Assembly (NCBI RefSeq): GCF_000313135.1 | Contig: NW_004457442.1 | Span: 1,344,293 to 1,408,292, forward strand | Length of the DNA: 64,000 nt | Origin: Acanthamoeba castellanii str. Neff | Lineage: Eukaryota; Discosea; Longamoebia; Acanthamoebidae | Direction: 5' to 3' | Shown: positions 32,601 to 43,984 of the stretch, piece by piece | Layout of the letters: every line of letters starts with the position of its first letter | How positions within the stretch are numbered: position 1 is the stretch's first letter | Notes under the pieces: generated by a model | The model's database searches: none | Seen by the model: only the letters and a program-made list of their open reading frames with translations | Told to the model about the DNA's origin: nothing | Translations under genes and position numbers: made by a program

Positions 32601-34590
32601 GGAAAAAGTAACAAAAACGAGCGCAAACCTTTGTCTCGAAGATGAGGCGCTTGAGAACCCACATGATTATCGCAAACACGTAGTTCGATACCACGAAGAC
32701 CGCGATCACCGCTCCGGCCTGTGTGTGCAGGCGGTCCATGGGGTGAGCAAACGCATGCGATACGAAGAAGGGCGTTGTGGTAGCTGTACCCAAACCATCC
32801 AGCGCCACGACCGCGTTCCTTCCCAATCCACGTCGTAGAAAATGTTGAAGAGCGCAGCTGCAGAAAACAGCAAGAGGGAGGTAAGTATCGGACCGATGGT
32901 TTTCCAGACAGAACAGAGTGGAAGTTGTTTTACCTAGAATACCAGCAAGCATGAGGAGTATGACAGAGGGCATGAGCGGCCACAGTGCCTTGGTAAATCG
33001 CCACGTGAACGCCTGCGAATGTACGGGTGACGGTTCAATGACATATTGAGGCGTGTGGGTTGCAGAAGGAAAAGGCTACGCACCGTCCAGAACCAGCTGA
33101 AGCAGCGGTAAAAGGCGCTGACTTTGCGCTTCCTCTTCGGCTTGAGGAGCATGATGGGAGCAGGTTTTGATGGTGGCAGCTCGTCTGGAGCATCGGGATT
33201 GATTTCCTGATACTTGCGCGACGGCGGTATGCTGCATTACATCGCGCCAGCAGATGTGTGCCCCTGGCGTCAGTCAACAGTGCCGGCAGCGGTTGTGGAG
33301 GTGGCCACGCGTACCGGTTGGTGGTGAACATTTCGGCGGTGGCCATCGGGTCGAAAGGGCTGGCAGATGGTCGGCGCGATGAGGGTGATGGTGAGCGTGC
33401 CCGAGATCGAGTGGCAAAACTGTGGGTGGAGCCGCGCGCGCTGCGCATGCCCGACCGCTGTCGCATCTCGAAATCATAGTAGCCATCGTCGTCTGGATGA
33501 GAGTCGGTGTGTCAGGTGCGGCTCACTTCCGAGTTATCCCTCCTAAGGTAACGCACCTACGGCAGGCATGTCTGTGGTTGTGGTCATTCTCGTGACATCT
33601 GTAATGGCCAACACACGCACAAATGAGTCCAATTAACGGCACAATGACAACCCCGAGATTACGCTCCGGAGAGAAAAGGCACGTACGCGGGAACCGGCCC
33701 GTGTCGTCGCCCTGGCCGAGGCGCTCCTCGTCGCGCGGCGAAGGGCCTCCTTCGGGCCAGCGCGAACTGGCTTCCATCTGCCGGTAGGTACGATCGAGGA
33801 GCGGCTGGCGATGCAGGGCAGCCTCGGCGTCCCTCCGCTGCTGCGAGCCGAACATCGATGCCGGGAGCGACGTCTTGCGGAAGGGCAGCACCTTTGGGCG
33901 TCGTCGCTGTTGGAGGCCCTGCACGTCGAGGCTGGGCTTGTGCTGCAGGGCACGACCCGGTAATCGCTGCGGCGGATACAGCTGGGCGGCCGCCGGGAGG
34001 CTGGATCCCCTCGACGGGGGTAACTTGCGCCGTACAGCGCCTCCTCCTTCATCTGCAGAGTCGTCGTCCTCCCGTTCCTCCTCTTCCTCCTTCTCGGTGG
34101 GCACGTCGTCCTCGTCGTGCACGACGGCGCTGCTGCGACGGATCGCGCGGGCGTGCCTCGGTGGGAGTCGTACCTCGTGCGCTTCGTGCTGGCTCGTGTG
34201 CTGTGGATCGTTGCCGTTGCCCTCGGCACCCCAGCCACCTCTGTCGTTTCGCGCTACGCCGGTGGAGGATTGGAGCTGCTGGCGGTTGGATGCTGGGGAT
34301 GTATGGTGTCTGCCGCTTCTCTGGCGAGCCTCACCGCTCTCCTCCTCGACGTGCTCTTCGTCCGAGCTATCCATTGTGAGTCCATCTCGATGGCTGAAGT
34401 ACTGATTGCGTGAAGACTCAAAATGCGGGTGGCGAGAGCCCTGCCGCTTCATCGCGCCTAGCGGCGGCGGTGTGGTCGTGCATGCCGGGGCCATGGCACC
34501 GCCTCCTTGTGATGCAGTTGCTTGCTCGAGTTCATGCAGCTCAATTTCATCTCCTCCATCTTTTTGGTTGTTGCTTTTCCCTTTCTCCAT
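29631..34590 (-). CDS. MscS-like mechanosensitive ion channel (MSL/Msy type)
   Basis: A long gene of about 17 exons. An N-terminal cytosolic region of over 300 residues is Ser/Arg/Glu-rich (starting MEKGKSNNQKDGGD). Several membrane segments follow, for example LMPSVILLMLAGIL, AVFVVSNYVFAIIMW, LVISILHFFVILG, LTYIITIFFAIIMVFVVMLI and LIPLGTFFLGFSFIFG. The MscS core follows with the plant/fungal signature VRPFDIGDRITIPG, the beta-domain FIIPNQQLYALPITQYKRSK and the C-terminal domain. Between membrane blocks, GYLEEEDFDQFFEYEDD resembles the EF-hand-like linker of fungal Msy channels and the plant MSL10 YIYFEDLLRF region. It should release osmolytes on membrane tension. The start Met at 34590 is the first in-frame ATG. 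Confidence 0.85.
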
Positions 34591-35044
34591 ACGACGTCGC
34601 CTCGTCTTCGACCAATGTACACCTGTCGCTGAAGCTTCCTCGTCCTGCGTGCAGCCCTTTATGCCCAGCAATTTGTGTTCAATCTTCGTCAGGTGAGTAA
34701 TCTGTGCCGTTCTGTTCTGTCCTGCCAGGGAGAACTGCCTCGGGCGTTTTCACGAGTTCCGACTCCCAGCGGAGAACTCCTAGTATTCTCGGCTCTCGGC
34801 TCTGGTGATCTCGCATTCCTCACATAACTCTCAACATTCAACGATTGCCCGAGGTTCATCTCAAGGCTTCATGTAAGGCACGAGGCGGCTACACTGTGCC
34901 ACAAGTGCTCCCTTTGTTTATCGGTGATTGTTCGCAACACCTGCTGTGCACGAAGCAACAACGAATACAACAAAAGAAATGTGAAGATAAAACAAGATAA
35001 AATAAATGCAACCATGCGCTGGGTGGGCAACGCATTGGGCGGCG
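34591..35044. other. Divergent intergenic region (MSL / LPCAT genes)
   Basis: The frame of the channel gene stays open upstream of its first ATG to about 34671 without another ATG. The rest is A/T-richer than coding DNA, with an A-rich run at 34960-35005. No further gene. Confidence 0.4.
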
Positions 35045-36543
35045 ATGAGCGCCAGAGAGCAGAAGGCATGGGCTGATGCCGCACCCTTTGTACACCCGAA
35101 CCCACTGCAGACCGCCGGCGCCAGGCTCTGGTTCTGTGGCAAGGTGCCCCCCCCCGGCCAATTTGGTGAGTGGGTAGATGTGCAAGGCGTTCACACGAAG
35201 CAGCTGCTGTGCAGATCGCAGCCGGAGCAGTCCTGCTGCTTCCGGTTCGAGCGATGGTGCTGGTGTTCATGCTGGCAGCATACATCGCGATTGCCTGGCT
35301 GCTGTCGCTCTTGGCCTCGGGCGGCAGACCGCGCACTGCACTGCGGGCCGTCACTTCCCTGTTCCTCCGGGTGGGCTTCTTCGTCGGAGGAGTGCGGCTT
35401 CACATCAGAGGGAAGCGTGAGGTAGTCCTGCTTTCTCCACCTCGTGTTTTTCGTGCGCTTACCGATACTCACCCATCCACACAGGCAACGGGCACGATAG
35501 TCTCCAACCACTGCTCTTACCTGGACGTGCTCATACACGCGTACCTCAGCTTTCCTTCATTTGTAGCCAAGGTATCGTTATCCGTGCTTTCGCCGCTGGC
35601 TGGCTGTCTCGCACTGACCCAGCCATCAGCACGGAGTGAAGAACGTGTGGTATTGGGGCTTCCTTTCGCGCTTGCTCGATTGTCTCTACGTAGCACATGC
35701 AAGGTCGGTCCAGGACACGACAGCCAGGTACCGAAACCAAGTCCACTTTAAGGTGCCTGCATTTTATAACCATATTGAATGCAGCAAGGATCAGCTCATA
35801 CGCTCCGCCACCGATCGGGTTGTGGAAAGGCAGCGGATCGCTAGCCCGGGTTCGACTCTCCACTCTCTTTGCAATCTGGCCCTAAGTGTGTGTTCTGATA
35901 TCCAACGGGCAGATCAACCTCTCCTGATCTTTCCCGAAGGGACCACGACCAACGGACGATGCATGGGTACCTACCAAAGATACACGTGTGATTTCTTCAT
36001 GTTGTCGGCAGAGAAGCTCACACACTGCGATCGCTAGTGCACTTTCGCAGAGGCGCGTTCGTGGGTGGAGTGCCGGTGCAGCCGGTCGTCTTGCGGTGCC
36101 TTTTCTCTTACCCGAGTCCTTGCACTCGCACGGTGGTTCATTGATCGCACCCCACGGCAGGTATCGCTACCGGCATTTCAGCCCAACGTGGGAGAGCATC
36201 CCCACCTCGATTCACGTCTTTTGGCTGCTGGCCTCCTTCGTTCACGATGTGGACGTAATCTACTTGCCCACCTACACACCGACCAAGATGGAGCGACAGA
36301 ACCCGCAGACATATGCCGATAACATGCAGAGGGTACGCGTGCCCTTCACTTTACGCCACGAGTCCAAGAGACCAGTAAGCTCACATTCTACAGCTGATGA
36401 GCGAAGCGGCTGGCGTGCCGGCTGTTCAACACACCATCGACAACAAGCTGCGACACCACGCCCGCATCCTTTCACACCAGGTATCGTGGCGTGATGATCC
36501 ATTCTACTGTTCGTCGTGCCATCGCGCGCACGTGAGCTCGTAA
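35045..36543 (+). CDS. Lysophospholipid acyltransferase (LPCAT1/2-like)
   Basis: About nine exons. An N-terminal hydrophobic segment (AMVLVFMLAAYIAIAWLLSL) anchors the protein in the ER membrane. The acyltransferase motifs are in order: motif I NHCSYLD (HX4D), a basic/aromatic segment VWYWGFLSRLLDCLY, motif III LIFPEGTTTNG, and motif IV GAFVGGVPVQPVVLR. It should transfer acyl-CoA to a lysophospholipid in membrane remodelling. The closing region TYTPTKMERQNPQTYADNMQ and MSEAAGVPAVQHTIDNK matches animal LPCATs, but the calcium-binding EF-hands are missing. The stretch 35730-35920 (exon borders around VQDTTAR) is uncertain because the frame stays open through it. An alternative in-frame ATG lies at 35006. 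Confidence 0.8.
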
Positions 36544-36765
36544 AAGGCCTTTGTCGGGCCAAGGAAACCCGAGTTTCTTTATCGTTTTCTATTGCGTGAG
36601 ATTTCTCGGAATGGATTTTCTGCCGACGGAAAAGTTCGTGAAAGTGCTGGGGCAAGCTCAAAAACAAGATGCGCCAGATTTTTTGTTTCATCAAACACAC
36701 CAACACTCACACATCTTTCTCTCTATCGCGACCTCAATAAACCAGAGGTTTCCTTCCCCCGCGCG

Positions 36766-38418
36766 ATGCTGTCTGCCCCAACCACACCGTTTACGTATAA
36801 CCGCACACAGCCTACTTACAATCACCCGGAATCGCATCTCGCGAACATGAGTACCACATCATTCGTGTCGCCCCCGCCTTGTGCGGTGTGCATGCGACAT
36901 TGTCACGGGCAGAGGATTGTGCTGGGTTATGATCCAGCGCGCAACATCCAGTTGTTCGCTTGCTGTAGTGATTGCGAGGGAAGGTGGAGAGGGTCCCCGT
37001 CCACGTTGACGTCGATGGTGGTTCCCCATCACCAGCCTCCCGCCAAGTCGGTCGTGGACTTCACCTCGCCTTCCTTTCGCATCAATCCAGCAATCGTAAG
37101 CCCTCCTCTCTTTCAATCCCAGCATGTCCAGCACCAATTGCAGCAACTCAAACAGCTGCGCAAGAATCAATCAGCGTCTTCCAAGCCTCACTCGCCTCCC
37201 CGTCGTCTTTCCAACAACAAGAAACGAGATTCGCCGCCTCGCGAAGTGCCGCCCAACGATCGATCGGCCGCGTCTGCCCGCAACAGCCACACAGCCAACA
37301 CCATCCGGGCTCGAGTCGAGCAGACGCAACGAGGCATGAAGATGACGCCCCAGCTAGCCGAGCAGCTTAAGTCGGCCTGCTTCGTCGTGATCGACACCAA
37401 CGCTTGGATCACCTCGCTCGATGCCGTGCTCTCCCTCAAGAACTACCCCCACCTCACCGTGATCGTTCCCTCGGCGGTTGTGCAGGAGCTCGATGGGCTC
37501 AAGCAGGACCAGGGCAAGGATCAGCTGGGCAGCAAGGCGCGCCTGGCCATCAAGGTCATCTACGACGCGACGGCCGGCGGCGAGCAGTGGATCCGGGGCC
37601 AGCGCTACGACGAGCACCTCGGCGCGGCGCTCAAGATCGACAACCGCGACGACGAGATCCTGTCGTGCGCGCTCTTCTTCCACACGAAGGTGTCGCCCAG
37701 CGTGCTCATCACGGGCGACTACGGCCTCGCGCTCAAGTGCAACATCAACCGGGTGCCGACCACCGATATGCGCGGCCTGCTCGAGTGCCTTCCCGCCACC
37801 TCCATGTCGACCTCCGCGCCCGCTACACACTCGCGACCGACTCAACCCACCGCCACCGCCGCCGCCAAGCGCAAGGCCGCTGACCGCCAGGAGCCTACCA
37901 ACACCGCCACGACCATGACCGCTGTCGCGATGCCGACCAAGAGACGCAGGACGTCCGCTCCCGTCGACATCCCCGGGTTTTGCTTCAGCTCGTCCCCGCA
38001 GAACTCCGACAACGAAGATGACGACGAGCCCGAGCGTCAGGAGGCCATGCAGGTGCAGACCCGCGAAGAAGAGTTACCACAGCAACCGCAGCAGCAGCAA
38101 GAGGAGGTGCCATCGCTGTTGTCGCTTCCGCCTGAGTTGCAAAGTAAAGTGTTAGCCTTCCTCCCTCCTCGCTCGCTGATGCAGGCCGAAGCGGTGGCCA
38201 CAGGCCTGCGCCGCCTGCTGTCGCCCGACGAGGACGACGAGGAGCGGGGCCGCTCTACGAGCGCCCACATCTGGTCCGCCGCGCTTCGACGATCCCACAA
38301 CCGCACCACGTTCGGCCGCCACCGACACCCCAAGCACTGGTATCTCGCCTGGCGACGCAGCGTCTGTCCGCCCCAAGACTTCTCCGACAGCTGGGCGCAG
38401 CCCCTACAGTCTGTTTGA
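36766..38418 (+). CDS. PIN-domain endoribonuclease fused to a C-terminal F-box
   Basis: Single exon, 550 residues from this start. A Cys/His cluster near the N-terminus (CAVCMRHCHG, then ACCSDCEGRW) may bind zinc. A Ser/Pro/Lys-rich linker leads to a PIN domain from about residue 205 to 335. All expected acidic residues are present: VVIDTNAW (D about 210), VVQELDGLK, NRDDEILSCALFF and LITGDYGLALKC, in the SMG6/Swt1 style of single-strand RNA cleavage. After a basic/acidic linker, LLSLPPELQSKVLAFLPPRS with IWSAALRR 30-40 residues later has F-box form, suggesting recruitment to an SCF ubiquitin ligase. An in-frame Met at 36847, just before the Cys cluster, is an alternative start. Confidence 0.72.
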   Translation: MLSAPTTPFTYNRTQPTYNHPESHLANMSTTSFVSPPPCAVCMRHCHGQRIVLGYDPARNIQLFACCSDCEGRWRGSPSTLTSMVVPHHQPPAKSVVDFTSPSFRINPAIVSPPLFQSQHVQHQLQQLKQLRKNQSASSKPHSPPRRLSNNKKRDSPPREVPPNDRSAASARNSHTANTIRARVEQTQRGMKMTPQLAEQLKSACFVVIDTNAWITSLDAVLSLKNYPHLTVIVPSAVVQELDGLKQDQGKDQLGSKARLAIKVIYDATAGGEQWIRGQRYDEHLGAALKIDNRDDEILSCALFFHTKVSPSVLITGDYGLALKCNINRVPTTDMRGLLECLPATSMSTSAPATHSRPTQPTATAAAKRKAADRQEPTNTATTMTAVAMPTKRRRTSAPVDIPGFCFSSSPQNSDNEDDDEPERQEAMQVQTREEELPQQPQQQQEEVPSLLSLPPELQSKVLAFLPPRSLMQAEAVATGLRRLLSPDEDDEERGRSTSAHIWSAALRRSHNRTTFGRHRHPKHWYLAWRRSVCPPQDFSDSWAQPLQSV

Positions 38419-38607
38419 CTCAACGCCAACACGGCGTAATGCACCATCACGCAATAGATTTTTTTCCACCAACTCTTGAGCTTTTGCCTTTTCTGTCCAT
38501 ACCTTGCCTATTCGCAGTAGCCTCGTCTTGCAGATAAATGCACACTTCTGAATCATGGAGGACACAATAAAGTGGAACTTTGTTTGTTGTACAGGCCCAC
38601 AAGGGCT

Positions 38608-41600
38608 AAAAAGGCTTTGAGGGATCGGTAGAATTCCTTTGCATCTTCTTGATCTCCTTGAGCCGCTCCTTTTCCTTCTTCCTCTCCTCCTTGATCGACA
38701 TGCGCTTCTCCTTATTTTAGAAACAAATACAACAGTTGTTCGTTGTTAGTTTTCTGACTGCCAATGGTAGGGGTGGGGCGGTACCTTGGTGGACATGACC
38801 CGTGGTCGTATGTTCAGCCGTGCCGCGTTCTCCAGGAGCTCCGCCTCGTAGCGGGCGATCATCGTCTTTTTGTAGTTCTCTATGTCCTCTGCTGTCTGTG
38901 GGAAACTGCTCGCCACAACGCATCATCATGCCTGGTGAGCTGAATCGGCCATGAAGGAAGGTAGGTACCAAGAAATTGTAAATAAAACGTACACTTTTCG
39001 CTTGAGCTCTTCAGCCTCCTGAACAGCTCGGTACTCTTCGGCTGACCAAAGAGGATTATGCTCGTCAGCTGTAGCTCCTGATGTGCTTCGTTCAGATGCG
39101 TGTGCCCTTCTACTATGTGCGTGCGTGTGCGTCGCTCTGGTGTTGAAAGTGCGTACCTGGTGGTGGGCCAGGCATCGGCTCGCTGATAATATTTGGCACA
39201 GTGCCCCGTCTCTTTGTCTGCAGCCAAACCACAAAGATGAATTATGCAGAAAATAAAATGAATTCCATTCGTGCAAGCCCTGTGTGCGTACGAGAGTGGC
39301 GGGCGATCCCAGAGGCGACTGCAGGCGGTCAAGCCAATTATGTGAGCAATCATCAAAATTCAACAAGGCACTTTTTGTGCTACAAAGAAAGAGAAAGGAG
39401 AGGTACCGCGCCGTCACTCACTGCCAACGTCTCGGCTGCACATTGCAATAGATTCAATAAAAAAGAATATATAGCAATGAACAAAGCGCAATAACAATTA
39501 GGGAGGGGAGTACCCGAATAGCTCATCCGGTAGCTGGGAATGGGCACGGAGCTGGCGCTCATGGTCATATGTGGCAGGGTGCTATGATCGGTCAACCTGG
39601 GCGAATCGACAGCATCGATTCTCCACACATTAAAGAAGAGAGCATTGCTTTGTTTGTCGGAGGTTAGCGGAAGTACCCGACAGGCAAGACGATGCTGGTC
39701 CTAACTTGCTTCTGCACCTGGAACGCGGCGTTGGCGCCCACAATAGCTGGGTGGCGGCCACCACGGGAAAGTGTGAGATCGGCGTCGCTCTAACCCAGAG
39801 GCGAGCCTGCGTGCGTGCTTACCCTTGGATAAGCAACTGAGCCAGAGATCGGCGTCGAGCTTGACGCCGAAGAAGAACACCCAGTCTCGCTTGGTGCCAC
39901 CACTGGAGGTAAGCTTGATCGCATTCTTCAGGGCTGCACATTTACGCAGAGCAAGCCCACTGGTCAGTGCTGCAACGCACACGACTCAACACGTCAACAC
40001 ACAACGAAACGTACAGGGAGTGTCGGGGAGGGCGGCCACTTGGGCTCCCACGAGCAAGGCATCTTCGAGGAATTTGTAGGCTCGATCGGCCCGCCGGGCC
40101 TTCTTCTGCTCCGTGAGCATGATCACGTCCGTGAACACGAACAGGTACCTGTGCGCGACCCGACGCACACACAACACACCTGTCAGCCATTTGGCTGTAA
40201 TGAGAGGCAAAAGAGGAGTAAAGTACCTGTAGCGGGATCTCTTGGTGGCGGGCACGTATTCGAGCACCATTCCCTCCTTGACCGGCTTTCTGCCGAACTC
40301 CATGAAGGCCTGCATGGAGCATAGCCTCAGGTGAGCCAATCGTCCATTAGGTGACGATCGGGCTTGTGCGAGGGTGAGCGTACTTTGGGGTAGCCCTGGA
40401 TCTGCTTGGCCAGCTTCGTCATGACGCTGAGCACCTGTCGAGAGCGCAACCCGAGCGTGTGAGCTGACATGTCTCCCTGCAAGCTAAAAGAGAGAAAAGA
40501 AGGTGCGAACCTCGCACTTGTCCTTCTCGCTCTCCATCCACGCCGCCAGCTCCTGCATCTTCGGCAGGCCCAACTAGACGAGTCGAAAAGGAGGAGTGGT
40601 GAGTCTTCCATGACTTCAGCCGAACCAAAGTGGCGTCGCATGCGCAAGATTAATCAAACCTGGAGGAGTGGGTAGTCCGGATGGGATCGTGGCGTGTTTT
40701 TAAGTAAGTCCTGCGATTGTGTGTGTTGCGTGATGTGTTGGTGTGTGCATTGGTGTGCGTTGTGTGCCATGCCGATCGCTTAGATGAGTACGCAACGTGT
40801 TCAGTCCGAGCGATGAGAAGAGCGGTACGTTGAGCAGGAGGAGGTAGCGTGGAATTCTTTGGATGGGCATGATGAGGAGGGAGTTCAGGTCTTTCACTGA
40901 CCCACTGGAGCTCACTTCATCCTTGAATGTTCTCCACCGCGGATCGCGTTCCACCCGGTCCAATGTCTCGATGCTGTTCGGAAGTGGTGAGCACCCCACG
41001 ACACGCACGACACACGACACGACACGCGACAGCGCACCTGGTGTCGAAGTTATTTACGTAGGCCGAATAGATCTTGAACTTGTCCACCTGTAAATTGCTC
41101 GAGGTGAGTGCCGGGCAACTCGAGTGGTGCGGAGAGTGGGGGGGGGCTGTACCGCCGAGAGGAAGGCCTGACCCAACTGCATCTTCAGGTTTTCGTTGAC
41201 AAACTCGAGCGCCTTCTCCACCTCCACCAGCAGAGCGCCGTTGACCGCCAGGATGTCCCTGTTGTATCGGTGTCGACACACAGGTCGCGACGCCTGCCTC
41301 AGCACTCCCGCACTCCCGCCCTCTGAAGGTCATAGGGCCAAGGCGACTGACCTGATGACGGAGAAGATCTTCTTGATGTCGTCCTGCGTGATGAACGATT
41401 TCGGGCTCTTCTGCAGGATGCTCTCCAAGGGCTCGATGAACCTCTGGTGCACCGCCAACGGTGAATAAGATGATGAGCCAACAGCCGGGCCATGATCGAT
41501 AATCGATTCATCGGACACAGAGAGAGGGCAGGGTGGGTACGGTGACTATGGAACCGAGGTACATGACGTAGTTCTTCTCCGTCTCCAAAATCTCCTTGGC

Positions 41601-43984
41601 GATGTGTTTGCGCTTCATGTAGAACCTGTTGGCGAACGCCACGAGTTTTGGTCCGCGTCAGCCCCATGATCATCGCACGCAATGTGTGCGCCAAACCACG
41701 CGTACCGTTCGTCGTCCACCTGGGCAACTGGTGCCTCCACCTGATGGCGAGGAGGGAGAGGAGCGCGCAATGAGCGACTCGCACGGGAAAGAGGAAATCA
41801 AGGGCCAAGGCAGCGTACTTCGGGCACCGGCGAGATCGGGCCTGAGCTATTGCTCGAGAGAGTGGCCCTGGACCTTCGCAGGGTGGCGACCTTCTCGACC
41901 TTCGCTGGATGCACCTGCGGCATGGCATCAAGAACTTGATTGAGCCGCGGTTCGCACGAGATACCAGAAACGACCGGACGGTACCTGAACTGGCCTACGT
42001 TGCAAGGGGCCATTGATCGGAGCCTTGAGGTACTCGAGACCCATCAAGGCCATCTGGTGCAGTTCCTGCAGCTCGTTGGCACGGGCGATGCGCCTGAAGA
42101 AGACGTCGACTTCGTGCTTGTCCCGCAGCTCGCGTTGCTTGTCCTCGTCGAGGGTGAGCATCACTGGCCAAGTTGTCCCGCGCATGTGTTGCGAATCGAG
42201 TCAGCGAGAGCGACACCCGACGAGGCGAGCACAGGCAGCAGTGGGTACCCATCACACGCAGAACGTCCTCGAGCGCGGCTTCGGCGGAGTCCTGCAGATT
42301 GTGGATCATGAGGTCGACGAGCGGCGGGACGGCGTTGGCCCTGAATATCATGTCGCGCACGTCCTTGTTCGTCGACAGCGACTGCAGCGCTGTCGCAATC
42401 TGCACACGGACCCCCACACGACGCCATTTGTCAGCCACCAGTGCGTGTGCGTGTTCGCGAGACTCCAGTTAAGCACCTCGTTCTTAATCACGGCTGGGAT
42501 GGCTGGGCGTGTGAGCATGTCGACCAACGCAAGGACTGTGCCGTCCTCCCAGAGCGCGGGGTGATTCTCCTCTATCAATTTAATATGCGTTAGTGTGGTC
42601 GTATTGTGAAAAAGAAGAGAAATAAGACGTGAAGGCTACCTTCGATGACAATGTTGGAGGTGGACTTGATCGCGCTCTCCAAGATCTTGGGAAACACTTC
42701 GGCTTCGTTGAGCACCTTGGTGAGCCTTACCGAGACTTGGTGTGACACCAGCAGCTTTCGCGTCTCGGCACTGGCAAGTCACCCAACACGCACGATATAC
42801 ACGATAAGTTAAGTCGGTGGAGGTGGCGGGAGGTTGGTGCGAGACGAGCGTACTCGAAGGCGGAAAGATTGACCAGGAGGTCAAACACCGACTGCTGGAT
42901 ATCGCGCGAGGCGGATGAGAGCAGACTGACCACTTGCCGCACCGCGTTGGGCTGCATGATGAACTTGGCCTGCACCTCGGCTGTGAAGAAGAAACAGAGA
43001 ACATAAGAATTGGCGCCAGCACGCTGCGTGATAGCAGACTGATTTTATACGAACCATCAAAGAAGAGGTTGAGAAGCGCTCTGGCCGCTCCGGTCACGAT
43101 CTTCTCCGGGTACTCCATCTCGCTCAAGGGGATCGCTTCGCCTTCCTCGTGCTAGCGATATGTGGCACACCGCGGAGTGTGAGCATTGCTCGTGGGTACG
43201 ACTTCGTAGGTGGGGGGTTGGTGGTGAGCCAACGTACGTTCTCGTCGGTGGCGAAGTCGAGCAGCGACGTCAGCAGCGCCATGAAACCATATCGTTCGCT
43301 GGCCACCAGCGCCTTGTTCCGCGGGTAGTCATCACTGTATTGTATCATCAATTAGAGAGGTTAGATGAGCAGGAGTGTGTGGCTAGAGCCGCAGGAGACG
43401 AGGAGACGTAGAGTGTACGTGGTGATGTTGGTCAGCAGCCACAGGACTTTCTCCAAAACATCGGCGTTGTCCCGGTCCTCGATGAAGATGCGCTTCAGCG
43501 CGTGCAGCAGCCTGCCAGCGTCCAGCTCCTACACAGAACCAACACGAATGTCGGCCCTGCAGTTAGCACGTACGGCCGTTTGGTGCCAAGTGGGTCACGC
43601 GCGGGGCGGGTTACCTCTTGGATGGCAGCGGAGGGGCCGTCGGCGGTAAGGTTGGAGAGAGCCCAGCAGGCGTACATGCGCATGACATCGGTGGCGCTGT
43701 CCGAGCCTAAGATCCTGACGATCGGTGCCGCCACGCCCAGAGCTTCTAGATGCCTGCGGTTGCCGGCTGTTGATAGATAAGAACACAATAAATCGTCCAT
43801 CAATCACAACATCTCCTACAACTCTCTTCCTTCCCACACCTGATCAGAAGGTGGGGGGCTCACCTTCCGCAGCGAGGTTGAGCAGGATGCTGAGGCAGTA
43901 TTCCTGCTGCTGCGGGTTGTCATCTATGGCCAGACCCTTGATCAGTAGGGCCATCTGGTCGGGTTGGAGGATAGGCCGGTCCAT
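38608..43984 (-). CDS. Armadillo-repeat RhoGEF (ARM-DH-PH-coiled coil)
   Basis: A gene of more than 25 exons. ARM/importin-like repeats come first (MDRPILQPDQMALLIKGLA, YACWALSNLTADGPSAAIQE, LWLLTNITTYT, ARALLNLFFD, FDLLVNLSAFE). A DH domain follows (HIAKEILETEKNYVMYLGSI, then LLIMPIQRIPRYLLLLNDLL, NTPRSHPDYPLL), then a PH domain (KPVKEGMVLEYVPATK, YLFVFTDVIMLTE, WVFFFGVKLDADLWLSCL). DH-PH pairs load GTP onto Rho-family GTPases; the ARM block would select partners or location. Past the PH domain, small exons read in phase through a Ser/Pro-rich linker (SPLGSPATLTKRRGTVPNI) into a Lys/Glu coiled coil ending STDPSKPF. I joined that tail to the gene because phases agree and only 36 bases separate the alternative stop (39664) from the next possible start. 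That junction uses a GAG acceptor. Confidence 0.78.

Noticed and set aside
33535..33555. TTATCCCTCCTAAGGTAACG, resembling the CCTAAGGTAGC region of large rRNA
   Set aside because: The flanks do not match rRNA and it lies in an intron of the channel gene.
35845..35865. tRNA-like T-loop GGGTTCGACTC
   Set aside because: The flanking bases do not form the T-stem or any acceptor or anticodon arm, and it lies inside the LPCAT gene.
38608..39628. Separate small Lys/Glu-rich gene downstream of the RhoGEF
   Set aside because: Only 36 bases separate it from the alternative RhoGEF stop, and the exon phases continue from the RhoGEF, so I merged them.
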